Source of the DNA: Bacillus sp. NTK034
Lineage (GTDB): Bacteria; Bacillota; Bacilli; Bacillales; Cytobacillaceae
Direction of reading: 5' to 3'
Length of the DNA stretch: 64,000 nt
Assembly (NCBI RefSeq): GCF_017303275.1
Contig: NZ_JAFKOJ010000005.1
Coordinates: forward strand, 1-64,000
The notes beneath the pieces are model-generated. The model was not told the origin of the DNA. It made no database searches and saw only the letters and a program-made list of their open reading frames with translations. The position numbers and the translations under genes were made by a program. Of this stretch, positions 27,974-36,040 are shown piece by piece (position 1 is the first letter of the stretch; each line of letters starts with the position of its first letter).

Positions 27974-28087
27974 CTATTTGCAGAATCACATTATCTATTT
28001 GCAAGTTTTCATTCCCTATTTGCAGGTACTGACACTTTATTTGCAAAAACCTAAGTATATTTGCAGAATGAAGTTCTCTATTCGCAT
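27974..28087. repeat. Array A of the CTATTTGCAG periodic repeat (six units)
   Basis: Six copies of CTATTTGCAG or close variants start at 27974, 27995, 28016, 28037, 28057 and 28078. The starts are 21, 21, 21, 20 and 21 bases apart, that is, two DNA turns. The 10-11 bases between cores are not conserved. The array lies between two minus-strand surface genes. Related arrays lie at 59723-59871 (opposite orientation) and 61554-61933. The 21-base period keeps frames open, which creates a spurious plus-strand reading frame with repeated Tyr-Leu-Gln. Confidence 0.85.
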
Positions 28088-28104
28088 TGTTCACATTTAC
28101 CCGC

Positions 28105-28130
28105 TAAAAAACTCTCCATATCGGAGAGCT
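28105..28130 (-). terminator. Terminator after the 334-residue wall-protein gene
   Basis: CTCTCC (28112-28117) pairs with GGAGAG (28123-28128), and minus-strand RNA continues with UUUUUUAG. It is located seven bases after the stop codon and ends the two-gene transcript 30810-28137. Confidence 0.85.
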
Positions 28131-28136
28131 GCTTTG

Positions 28137-29141
28137 CTAAATCTCAGTTATATCCAGCGTGTAATAGTCCGGCCTCACCCAGGGATTTTCATCCGTTTTA
28201 TAAAGGAGGACCGTGTATTCAAAGCCTTCAAACTCAAAGGTTACCATTCTTGTTTCCTGGTATTTAAGCGGTTCCTCAAGGAGGTAGAGTTCCTCCTGAA
28301 GATAGTCGGCCATGTCAAAAATCACAATCATTGTTTCCTGAAAACCGTCTTCTGTGTTCAATCCTTCAATCATCGGGCCTTCAAAATAGTATTCACTTAT
28401 TAAGCTCAATTCAGAAGAAAGATTTACAATATCCGACTGCAGTGCCCTCATCGCATGCTCAGGGGTGATTTTTTCGAGCATGCTGTTGGCTTTATCCAGA
28501 TAATTGATCATCAAGTAGATATCCACTTCATCCTTCGATATTTCCAGCTTTGCTTTGTCCACGAGATCTTTGACTGTTACAAAATAGGCGACCTTGCTTT
28601 TCAGCTGTTCAGCCGGAAGCTTGTATTTGGCCAAGATCGCTTCACGGGTGGACTTGCCATATACTCTGTACAGAAGAATTGCCTGTTTGCGGATTTCATA
28701 GGAAAGCTCATGGTACAGGTCATCCATGCGGATCATATAGATTTCTTCTTTAATCAGATACCTAAGCTCATTGGACAGCTTTTCGATTTTTTTGCCGCCA
28801 TTCAGGGCGTCAATATAGGCAACGGCCCGGTTAATGTGGAGCTTCACATTTTGGTCAAGACGGTACTGAAGCGCCGCTTTTCTTGAATCCTTTAATGAAT
28901 TAACAGCTGTTTGCGCTGTGCTAAATGCAGCTTTTGTACTGTTGAACAATTTCATATCAGGCATTGCGAGTGTTTTATTGTATTCAACAGAAATTTGCCA
29001 TTTTAGCGCTCCAGCCAATTTTTCTGCCTGGACCACCAGCTTTTCCGCCTGGCTGTATGTATAGGCGGCTTCTGTTTTTTGGAAAGGAAAAGCTGTAAAA
29101 AGTAAGATTACTATCATTATGGAGGTAAATATGCGTTTCAC
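28137..29141 (-). CDS. Secreted SbsC-type helical module protein
   Basis: A 334-residue protein from GTG 29141 (AGGAGA eight bases ahead). A signal peptide (MKRIFTSIMIVILLFTAFPF...) is followed almost entirely by the helical module: AYIDALNGGKKIEKL at about 97-111, the LLYRVYGKSTREAIL signature near 155-169, then two further helical stretches. It lacks Ig-like domains, so it is close to a bare anchor module. It lies 22 bases after the 548-residue paralogue and is probably co-transcribed with it. It may bind wall polymer or cap the S-layer; this is inference from shared modules. Confidence 0.65.
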   Translation of the reverse strand: MKRIFTSIMIVILLFTAFPFQKTEAAYTYSQAEKLVVQAEKLAGALKWQISVEYNKTLAMPDMKLFNSTKAAFSTAQTAVNSLKDSRKAALQYRLDQNVKLHINRAVAYIDALNGGKKIEKLSNELRYLIKEEIYMIRMDDLYHELSYEIRKQAILLYRVYGKSTREAILAKYKLPAEQLKSKVAYFVTVKDLVDKAKLEISKDEVDIYLMINYLDKANSMLEKITPEHAMRALQSDIVNLSSELSLISEYYFEGPMIEGLNTEDGFQETMIVIFDMADYLQEELYLLEEPLKYQETRMVTFEFEGFEYTVLLYKTDENPWVRPDYYTLDITEI

Positions 29142-29163
29142 CCGTACACTCTCCTAGTGCAAA

Positions 29164-30810
29164 TTATTTAATGCTCTTTAACATAGATTCAATTCCATCT
29201 CTCACATATTCCGCATTGCGCTCAATGGAATAATTAATCTGAAGCAGCTGGCCGTTATGGCTGATGACCATCTCATACATGTAAAAATCATTCGCGGCAG
29301 TATGAACATGATAGAGGGTTCCAGGAAGCAGTTCGTCCTCCACATCTTTCACTGGTGTGCCGTATGATTGCAGCGCCTCAAGCTTCATGGCATCAATGTC
29401 TGTTCCCTGTTCAAGCGTTCTTAGACTTAAGTGTCCGGTCGGGTCACAAATCACTGTTCCCTCTATTGGGTCATCAATTAAACAGCTTTCATCACTTGGG
29501 ATGTAGACTAAGCCATTCCCATGGTCAAAGAGTGTAAACGGACCTGCCACATCGATTGAGTAGCCATAGTCAGTGTAATAGGTTCCACTTTTAAAGCCGC
29601 TTCCGTATTTGAATGCACCTATTCCCAGATTCGCGTAATAAGATTTTGTTTCACCGGAGAGGTTTGTAACATCCACTTTGAAGCGGAAAGTGCGGCCAGG
29701 AGCTCCATCATTCTCTTTCAGAGCTGGGTCGGGCAGCTTGAAAAGCTCAGATTGAGATAAATCTACTGAAAGCCGGTCAGCTTTTTCCACTGAGTGAATT
29801 TTTTCAGTAGCTTCCTCCCCATTCATCTCCCTGGTAACATAAACATCTGCTTTTTTGGCTGGTGCAGACAAATTTAATTCCAATGATTCGAGCGGATAGG
29901 CATCTGTTAAACTCAGCATCATTGTATGATTTTTACTGATAGTCAGGTGGGTTCCTTCACTGCCTGAATAACGTACAAATGCCGACTCCAGCGTTACTTC
30001 TTCCTGCTCCCATTCGCTGATAAGCGCTTTATATTCTTTGTATGCTTGCATTAAAGTCTTATAGATGACTGAAGAAGGCAGCAGATTGCCTGTCTTTTCA
30101 CCATTTACAAATAAAGCATATGTTTCATCCAGATATCTTTTGGATTCGGATAGGTTTCCGCTGTCCATATGGGTTTTCATTTTATCTAAAGCCATTTTAA
30201 TGGAAACAGGGTATAGTGCCTGGCAGCGAACCTGTTCGGCCGATTTTTTAAAATGCTGGCGGATTAAGTCACGGGTGGTCTTGCCGTATACCCGGTCCAG
30301 CAGATACGACTGCTTTTTAAGCTCCCATGACAAATTATGATATAACTTTTCTGTCTCATCGTTTACGATGTTTTTTTCGAGCTGGTTTTTAAGGGAAAGT
30401 TTCGCCTTCTCAATTTTGACACCTGCATTGATTGCATCAATATAAGCCACTGCCCGCCCCACCTTGCCAGGCTGAACACTGATGTATAGATTGACATTCT
30501 GCTCCAGCCGATTTAGAAGCTCTGTCTTTTTCGCACTATTAGGAAGGCTTCCAACTGCTTTTATTGCATTGGCATAAGCTGTTTTTGTCCCATTGTAATA
30601 GCCCCAGGGTATTGTCTTGCCATCACCTGTTCCTTCAATAGAAATGGCCCACTTAAGAGACCCTGCATAACTTTCTGATTGTTTTACCAGGGTTTCAGCA
30701 TATGCCGGTGAAGCTGCGGCATTAGCCGGCTCTGCTCCGGTTGAAAAAAGCACTGCTGAAAAGATGCACGCTCCTGCCAGACACGAGATCACCGTTCTGC
30801 CAATTTTCAT
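29164..30810 (-). CDS. Secreted wall protein with SbsC-type module and unique C-terminal domain
   Basis: A 548-residue protein with GGAGGAGG before its ATG. The signal peptide (to about residue 33, GAEPANA) precedes the helical module (about 35-270; AYIDAINAGVKIEKA and LLDRVYGKTTRDLI). The C-terminal 270 residues form a beta-rich domain with an FRFKVDVTNLSGETKSYY strand and a region GSGFKSGTYYTDYGYSID that I cannot assign. It is first in a two-gene unit with the 334-residue paralogue. A role in wall attachment is inferred from the module; the C-terminal domain may be the functional part. Confidence 0.65.
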   Translation of the reverse strand: MKIGRTVISCLAGACIFSAVLFSTGAEPANAAASPAYAETLVKQSESYAGSLKWAISIEGTGDGKTIPWGYYNGTKTAYANAIKAVGSLPNSAKKTELLNRLEQNVNLYISVQPGKVGRAVAYIDAINAGVKIEKAKLSLKNQLEKNIVNDETEKLYHNLSWELKKQSYLLDRVYGKTTRDLIRQHFKKSAEQVRCQALYPVSIKMALDKMKTHMDSGNLSESKRYLDETYALFVNGEKTGNLLPSSVIYKTLMQAYKEYKALISEWEQEEVTLESAFVRYSGSEGTHLTISKNHTMMLSLTDAYPLESLELNLSAPAKKADVYVTREMNGEEATEKIHSVEKADRLSVDLSQSELFKLPDPALKENDGAPGRTFRFKVDVTNLSGETKSYYANLGIGAFKYGSGFKSGTYYTDYGYSIDVAGPFTLFDHGNGLVYIPSDESCLIDDPIEGTVICDPTGHLSLRTLEQGTDIDAMKLEALQSYGTPVKDVEDELLPGTLYHVHTAANDFYMYEMVISHNGQLLQINYSIERNAEYVRDGIESMLKSIK

Positions 30811-31005
30811 ATAACCCTCCTCCTTTTAACTGAACTGATAATAAATTCCATTCGATTATATTCCCGGATCCCCTTAAATTCTATAGGTAAATAAAGACAA
30901 ATCCATGCCCGAAAAACTCTTCCGGCAGCGGGACATTCAGAATAGTTCTTTTTCATTATAAGTATGATATTATCGAGCTAGGAATTTTTAATTGGGGTGA
31001 AATCA

Positions 31006-31932
31006 TTGGCTGAAAAAAAGGGACGGAAGAAGTGGACGCTTGCTGCAGTACTGATTTTTAACTTATTGCTATTGGGTGCAGGGGCGTACGCATTTTATGT
31101 ATATAACTCTCTGACTTCTGCAGTTGATACGATGCAGGAGCCGATTCAGCGGGAGAAATCCGGGAAGCGTGAAGAAACGATCACCTTAAAAGAAAGAGAG
31201 CCGTTTTCGGTCCTACTGCTTGGAGTGGACGAGCGCCAGGGAGACAAGGGCCGATCCGACACGATGATTGTGCTGACTGTTAATCCCGATCTGAAATCTG
31301 TAAAAATGCTAAGCATCCCCAGAGATACACGGACCGGCATTATCGGACACGGAACAGAAGATAAAATAAATCATGCCTATGCTTTTGGCGATGTCGAGAT
31401 GGCCATCAATACAGTAGAAGATTTCTTAGATATCCCGATTGATTACTACATTAAAATGAATATGGCTGGCTTCAAGGATATTGTGGATGCTGTCAATGGG
31501 ATAGATGTAACTAACGAAACAGACTTTAACATGGGGAAGTTCCATTTTAACGAGGGAAGCATTCACCTTAATGGAAGCGAAGCATTATCTTATGTGCGGA
31601 TGAGAAAGGATGACCCGAATGGTGATTTTGGCCGCCAGCAAAGACAGCGGCAGGTAATCCAGGGTGTTATTAACAAAGGGGCGAGCTTCAGCTCCCTGAC
31701 TCGTTTTGATGACATCTTCGCAGCGCTGGGCAAAAACGTCAAAACAGATATTACCTTTAAAGAAATGATGGATATTCAAAAGAATTATAAAGACACTAGA
31801 AATAACATTCAGCAGCTGACCATAGAAGGCGATGGCCAGTATATCGGAGACATCTGGTATCTGATTGTGCCTGATGAAGAAAGGCAGCGGGTTCAAGGTG
31901 AACTGAAGGGACATTTAGGATTACCGCAATAA
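31006..31932 (+). CDS. LytR-CpsA-Psr (LCP) family wall-polymer transferase
   Basis: A 308-residue protein from the TTG at 31006, six bases after GGGGTGA, which matches the 16S end well; an in-frame GTG at 30997 is part of that site. One membrane anchor (about residues 11-34) precedes the extracellular LCP domain: LLLGVDERQGDKGRSDTMIV, SIPRDTRTGI and KINHAYAFGD carry the Arg/Asp residues that bind polyprenyl pyrophosphate, and DFGRQQRQRQV is the late conserved block. LCP enzymes move teichoic acids, capsules or secondary wall polymers from the lipid carrier to peptidoglycan. Next to S-layer-type proteins and near an EPS operon, it could attach the anchoring polymer or EPS. Confidence 0.9.
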   Translation: MAEKKGRKKWTLAAVLIFNLLLLGAGAYAFYVYNSLTSAVDTMQEPIQREKSGKREETITLKEREPFSVLLLGVDERQGDKGRSDTMIVLTVNPDLKSVKMLSIPRDTRTGIIGHGTEDKINHAYAFGDVEMAINTVEDFLDIPIDYYIKMNMAGFKDIVDAVNGIDVTNETDFNMGKFHFNEGSIHLNGSEALSYVRMRKDDPNGDFGRQQRQRQVIQGVINKGASFSSLTRFDDIFAALGKNVKTDITFKEMMDIQKNYKDTRNNIQQLTIEGDGQYIGDIWYLIVPDEERQRVQGELKGHLGLPQ

Positions 31933-31938
31933 ATAATA

Positions 31939-31976
31939 AACAGTGCATTCCTGATAGGAGATGCACTGTTTTTTGA
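31939..31976. terminator. Terminator after the LCP gene
   Basis: AACAGTGCAT and ATGCACTGTT form a 10-bp perfect stem ending in TTTTTT on the plus strand. The A/T-rich left flank may also let it stop the convergent small gene. Confidence 0.9.
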
Positions 31977-32052
31977 TTGAAAACATGCAGGGAGGGATTG
32001 TTCTGCTGAAGCTTTCAGGAAGATAAAACTGGAGCGTTAGAAGTAAACCTCA

Positions 32053-32283
32053 TTACACAGCGGCTGCCTTTCCCCGTGTCATCCTGCCACATGCTTCAGA
32101 AAGGTTCTTCAGGCATTCCTGCCTTAATCTTTCATGGCAAGAGAAGTCATACAGCAATTCATTTTCAAGCTTGGATGTAATCATTTTCAGCTTTTCACGT
32201 TTAGACTTCTTTAAGCGATTATTTGCCAGATACGCTTTAATCTCCTTTTCAAAGTATTCCACCGTTCCAAATATTACACTCAA
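32053..32283 (-). CDS. 76-residue protein of unknown function under a c-di-GMP riboswitch
   Basis: A small, basic, helical protein starting at TTG 32283, with a strong AGGAGG eight bases ahead. The central part (YFEKEIKAYLANNRLKKSKREKLK) is rich in Lys and Glu; the middle holds one Cys-His pair (DFSCHERLRQECLKNL) and a further Cys near the end. It has no signal peptide or membrane segment. I do not recognise the family. Its leader carries a c-di-GMP-I riboswitch followed by a terminator-like hairpin, so its expression should depend on c-di-GMP. It has no operon partner. Confidence 0.65.
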   Translation of the reverse strand: MSVIFGTVEYFEKEIKAYLANNRLKKSKREKLKMITSKLENELLYDFSCHERLRQECLKNLSEACGRMTRGKAAAV

Positions 32284-32354
32284 TAAATTCTCCTCCTATT
32301 ATTAGATTTTTCAGTCATTATTCCGTTTCCCTATCTAAACATTAACAAACCTCT

Positions 32355-32386
32355 AAACAGAAAGAGGCCTGCCAAAGGGCAGACCT
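32355..32386 (-). terminator. Expression-platform terminator of the riboswitch
   Basis: On the minus strand GGTCTGCC-CTTT-GGCAGGCC is followed by TCTTTCTGTTT. It lies between the aptamer and the small gene, where a riboswitch-controlled terminator would be. A second short CCTCT/AGAGG hairpin overlaps its tail. Confidence 0.7.
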
Positions 32387-32430
32387 GATGCTTGGTTACA
32401 ATGAGTTTGAGATCTATTTATAGCTCCCAA

Positions 32431-32516
32431 TTACACCTGCAACCCGACTATCATAGTCCATGACCTTAGACTCGTGGCTTTGCGTCCTTACTTTTCAATA
32501 AGTTTGCCGATTATCC
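32431..32516 (-). ncRNA. Cyclic di-GMP-I (GEMM) riboswitch
   Basis: The minus strand reads GGCAAAC...GAAAAGTAAGGACGCAAAGCCAC followed by GAGTCTAAGG, TATGATAG and CGGGTTGC. These are the conserved GEMM elements: the GGCAAA strand, a GNRA-like GAAA tetraloop, the GGACGCAAAGCC junction and the receptor helix closed by GGGTTGC. The base before CAAAC is G, as in c-di-GMP-binding members rather than the A of the cAMP-GMP class. It lies 32-180 bases upstream of the 76-residue gene with a terminator hairpin in between. Confidence 0.9.
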
Positions 32517-32531
32517 AGTTTTGTTACTTTA

Positions 32532-32561
32532 ATAATAAGACTTTTATTCTAGTTAATTCAA
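32532..32561 (-). promoter_or_regulatory. Sigma-A promoter for the riboswitch transcript
   Basis: On the minus strand TTGAAT (32556-32561) and TATTAT (32532-32537) are 18 bases apart, just upstream of the aptamer. The start would fall near 32525, giving a leader of about 240 bases. Confidence 0.6.
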
Positions 32562-32639
32562 TATTTTTTATTAAATTCCACTAACAATAGTTATTAAGAC
32601 TCATTACCTGCCGAAAGTTAACTCCTCTACAATCATGCT

Positions 32640-32680
32640 GAAAAAAAAGGATACAGACGAGATTCGTCCGTACCCTTAAA
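32640..32680 (-). terminator. Terminator of the TRAP/dehydrogenase operon
   Basis: Minus-strand RNA folds GGGTACGGACGA-ATCTC-GTCTGTATCC followed by eight U. It lies just after the aldehyde dehydrogenase stop. Confidence 0.88.
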
Positions 32681-32687
32681 AAACAGA

Positions 32688-34148
32688 TTAATATTTCAGC
32701 GCAACATTCTTCACTTGCGTATAATTACGCAGAGCCTCCAATCCTTTTTCCCTGCCAAATCCGCTATGCTTGTACCCGCCAAATGGCTGAGTGATGCCCC
32801 CGCCAGCTCCGTAGTGATTAATAAAGACCTGGCCGCATTCCAGCAAGCTGGCAACACGGTGGGCGCGTCCGGCATTTTCTGTCCAGACGCCTGCCACAAG
32901 GCCATATGGCGTGCCGTTGGCGATTTCGATGGCTTCTTCTTCGGTTTCAAATGTGGTGACCGTGAGAACCGGCCCGAAGATTTCCTCCTGGGCGAGGCAG
33001 TGGTCTGCCGGAACATTATCGAAAATAGTTGGCTGCAGGTAATATCCTGATTCGCAGCCATCGACCTGCTGGCGTTTTCCTCCTGTTGCCACTCGAATTC
33101 CATCGTCCTCAGCCAGCTGCAGGAATCCTTGAATCCGTTCATACTGCTTTTGATTTAAGACCGGCCCCAAATCCGGATTGCCGAGCCCCTGCCCAATAGT
33201 CAGCTTTTCCATCGCAGCTGCCAGCTTTTGCACAAATTTATCCTTGATTGATTTTTCGATGACCAGACGTGAGCCGGCGGAACAGGTCTGGCCTGCATTT
33301 TGAACAATGGATTTCAGCACCCATTCCAGTGCTTTTTCTTCATCACAGTCAGCGAAAACCACATTCGGTGATTTGCCCCCAAGTTCCAGCGTAACTGGTA
33401 TGATATTTTTGGCGGCAGTCTCCATGACTCTCTTACCGGTTTCAACAGAACCCGTGAACGTCACATGGTTCACACCAGGGTGGGCGGATAAGGCGGCACC
33501 AGCTTCATGGCCATAGCCTGTTACGACATTAATAATCCCTTTCGGCACACTAAGACTCTCCATTAATTCAACGAGTTTCAAAGTGGATAGCGGCGTATCC
33601 TCAGCCGGCTTCAACACCGCCGCATTGCCGGTTGCAATCGAAACCGCAATGCTTCGTGCTGCAATTTGCAGAGGATAATTCCATGGAATTATGTGGCCTG
33701 CAACTCCTATCGGTTCGCGCACAGTGTAGTCAATGATGCCCCGCTCTACAGGAATTGTTTCGCCCATGATTTTATCTGCCACCCCTGCGTAAAATTCAAA
33801 ATAGCGGGCAGCAATTTCAACGTCTATTTCAGCCTGGGCAAGCGGTTTTCCAACATTCAGCGTTTCCAGCCTGGCTAGTTCGTCTTTATTCCCGCGAATG
33901 ATATCAGCGACTTTAAATAGCAGCCTTCCCCGGTTATAAGCCTGCAGGGACTTCCACTCTTCCGAACGAAATGCCTTTTTTGCCGCTTCGACCGCCTGGT
34001 CCACTTCCTTCTGACCCCCGCGCGGCACCAAAGCCAGAATGGAACCGTCTGCCGGATTTTTCACTTCTATTAACTTGTTTTCATCCGGAACATGCCATTC
34101 CCCATCAATATAGCAGCCTTGGATCTGTACATCAGTTGCTTCCCTCAT
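32688..34148 (-). CDS. NAD(P)-dependent aldehyde dehydrogenase
   Basis: A 486-residue ALDH-superfamily enzyme of normal length. Catalytic cysteine is in NAGQTCSAGSRL (about 285), the general-base glutamate in ELGGKSPN (about 252-259), and cofactor contacts lie in IPWNYPLQIA and FTGSVETG. It oxidises an aldehyde to an acid. Betaine- or hydroxy-semialdehyde types are closest in overall look, but the substrate cannot be read from sequence. It is the last gene of the operon and begins one base after the SDR stop. In context it would finish oxidation of a product made by the dehydrogenases upstream. Confidence 0.9.
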   Translation of the reverse strand: MREATDVQIQGCYIDGEWHVPDENKLIEVKNPADGSILALVPRGGQKEVDQAVEAAKKAFRSEEWKSLQAYNRGRLLFKVADIIRGNKDELARLETLNVGKPLAQAEIDVEIAARYFEFYAGVADKIMGETIPVERGIIDYTVREPIGVAGHIIPWNYPLQIAARSIAVSIATGNAAVLKPAEDTPLSTLKLVELMESLSVPKGIINVVTGYGHEAGAALSAHPGVNHVTFTGSVETGKRVMETAAKNIIPVTLELGGKSPNVVFADCDEEKALEWVLKSIVQNAGQTCSAGSRLVIEKSIKDKFVQKLAAAMEKLTIGQGLGNPDLGPVLNQKQYERIQGFLQLAEDDGIRVATGGKRQQVDGCESGYYLQPTIFDNVPADHCLAQEEIFGPVLTVTTFETEEEAIEIANGTPYGLVAGVWTENAGRAHRVASLLECGQVFINHYGAGGGITQPFGGYKHSGFGREKGLEALRNYTQVKNVALKY

Positions 34149-34889
34149 TTAAATACCCCTTCCTCCATCGACATTCAGGACAGAACCTGTCACAATCGCA
34201 GACTCATTTGAACATAAGTAAACAAGTGAATTCGCGATATCAATTGGCTGGATCAGCCTGCCTAATGGAACACTCTTTTTAAATACGGTATCCTTCGTTG
34301 CTTCAATGTCTGCATCCTTTGCCGTAAACTGGCCGAGCATCCCTGTGTCAGCCGGACCTGGATTGACAACGTTGACGCGAATGCCATATCCAGCAAGCTC
34401 AATTGCGAGTGCCTGGGAAAAAGAAACCGCTGCCCCTTTAGACGCGATATAGGCATTCAAGCCCGGCCGTGGACGCACCATGGAGATTGATGCGATATTA
34501 ACAATGACACCCTCTCCCTGTTTTTTCATATATGGGACTGCTTCACGGCATGTGAGGAACAGAGATGTTGCGTTGACTCCCATGATTTTTTCCCAATCGG
34601 CCAAAGTCACTTCTTCAATTGGCGCTGCCGGCTGGGCAATGCCTGCAATATTGACGAGACCGCTGATTTTTCCGAAGGATTCATTTGCTTCTGAAAATAT
34701 TCTTTCCACATCTTCTTCCTTTGTTAAATCACCTGCAACTGGCAGAAGACGGTCCGTCTTTTCAATTCCGTCTACATTTAAATCGACAGCTGCCACATAG
34801 GCGCCTTCTTCCAAAAAACGTTTCACCGTTTCTTTACCCATGCCGCCTTTTGCACCGGTAACAACAAATACTTCATCTTGTAATCTCAT
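34149..34889 (-). CDS. Short-chain dehydrogenase/reductase
   Basis: A 246-residue classical SDR. Features are VTGAKGGMGKET (cofactor loop, residues 10-21), NIAGIAQPA in place of NNAG, the catalytic serine in VNIASISMV (about 136) and YIASKGAAV (about 152-160) for Tyr and Lys. The C-terminus ends with VTGSVLNVDGGRGI. Such enzymes interconvert alcohols and ketones. It lies between the tartrate-type dehydrogenase and the ALDH in one operon, so a role in oxidising the imported acid or its alcohol derivative is likely. An acyl-ACP reductase role is less likely in this context. Confidence 0.88.
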   Translation of the reverse strand: MRLQDEVFVVTGAKGGMGKETVKRFLEEGAYVAAVDLNVDGIEKTDRLLPVAGDLTKEEDVERIFSEANESFGKISGLVNIAGIAQPAAPIEEVTLADWEKIMGVNATSLFLTCREAVPYMKKQGEGVIVNIASISMVRPRPGLNAYIASKGAAVSFSQALAIELAGYGIRVNVVNPGPADTGMLGQFTAKDADIEATKDTVFKKSVPLGRLIQPIDIANSLVYLCSNESAIVTGSVLNVDGGRGI

Positions 34890-34891
34890 TT

Positions 34892-35974
34892 TTATAAGCC
34901 TTCTTTCACTAGTAGTTTCTGCTGTAAAGCCTCGCTAATGGCAGATCCCATTTCACTTGTTGTAGAAGTTCCGCCTAAATCAGGTGTCCGCACAGCGCCT
35001 TCAAGCAGAACTTGTTCAATGGCTTCGATGATAGCCTCAGCCAGATCCGCTCTTCCAAGATGCTCCAGCGTCAATGCTGCCGACCAGATTTGCGCAATAG
35101 GGTTAGCAATTCCCTGTCCGGCAATATCAGGTGCCGATCCATGAACCGGCTCAAACATCGATGGGAAGTCTCCTTCCGGATTCAGGTTGGCTGATGGAGA
35201 CAGACCAAGTCCGCCAACTACTGCAGATCCGAGGTCGCTTAAAATATCGCCGAACAAGTTGGAAGCCACCACAACTTCAAAGTCCGCTGGCCTTGCAACA
35301 AAGTAAGCAGCCAGAGCATCAATATAATAACTATCCAGACTAATAGAAGGATACTCTTCTGCTGCCGTACGAACTGCCTCATCCCATAGCTTCATGGAAT
35401 GGATGATCGCATTCGACTTTGTAGCACTTGTAACGGATTTTTTTCCGTGCTTTTTTGCGTATTCAAACGCGAACTTCGCTGCTTTCGCTGTCCCGGTACG
35501 CGTAATAATCGTGTTCTGAACCGCCACTTCCTCTTCAAGCCCCGGATATAGCCGGCCGCCGCTATTGGAGTATTCTCCCTCCGCATTTTCACGGACGATG
35601 ACAAAATCAATGTCTTCTCCCACAAAGCGGGAAGGCACTCCCTTCAGCATTTTGACCGGCCTCAAATTTATGTACTGTCTGAATTGCTTCCGGATTGGCA
35701 TGATCAGTTCCCAGACGGTTACATCGTCCGGAACCCTTTTATCTCCAATCGCACCGAAAAGAATTGCATCATATCTTTTCAGCGTTTCCAATGAGTTTTC
35801 CGGCATCATTTTTCCATGCTGCAGATAGTACTCACTGCCCCAGTCAAAGGTTTCAAACTCCAGATCAAAGTTAGGATCCAAATTTTTCAATATTCCTAAT
35901 ACCTTAACGGCTTCATTTACGACCTCAGGTCCGATTCCGTCACCAGGCAGTACTGCTATACGATGTATTGCCAT
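34892..35974 (-). CDS. Tartrate/D-malate-type dehydrogenase (IMDH superfamily)
   Basis: A 360-residue beta-decarboxylating dehydrogenase. MAIHRIAVLPGDGIGPEVV is the N-terminal signature; the substrate loop (FGAIGDKRVPDDVTVWELIMPIRKQFRQYINLRP) has the TtuC/YeaU pattern rather than the leucine or TCA-cycle pattern; metal ligands are in NLFGDILSDLGSAVVGG and the cofactor site in FEPVHGSAPDIAG. TtuC enzymes act on tartrate and D-malate with NAD and Mn2+/Mg2+. The TRAP transporter upstream supports an imported hydroxy-dicarboxylate as substrate. The exact acid is inference. Confidence 0.88.
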   Translation of the reverse strand: MAIHRIAVLPGDGIGPEVVNEAVKVLGILKNLDPNFDLEFETFDWGSEYYLQHGKMMPENSLETLKRYDAILFGAIGDKRVPDDVTVWELIMPIRKQFRQYINLRPVKMLKGVPSRFVGEDIDFVIVRENAEGEYSNSGGRLYPGLEEEVAVQNTIITRTGTAKAAKFAFEYAKKHGKKSVTSATKSNAIIHSMKLWDEAVRTAAEEYPSISLDSYYIDALAAYFVARPADFEVVVASNLFGDILSDLGSAVVGGLGLSPSANLNPEGDFPSMFEPVHGSAPDIAGQGIANPIAQIWSAALTLEHLGRADLAEAIIEAIEQVLLEGAVRTPDLGGTSTTSEMGSAISEALQQKLLVKEGL

Positions 35975-36040
35975 TAACTAAGCACCTCTTCCATTTCACA
36001 ATCTATATTTATTCCAAATGTTACTGCCTCTATTTCGCCA

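Noticed and set aside
27954..28403. 149-residue plus-strand reading frame with repeated Tyr-Leu-Gln
   Set aside because: It is created by the 21-bp repeat array and continues antisense to a real surface-protein gene. No ribosome site was found.
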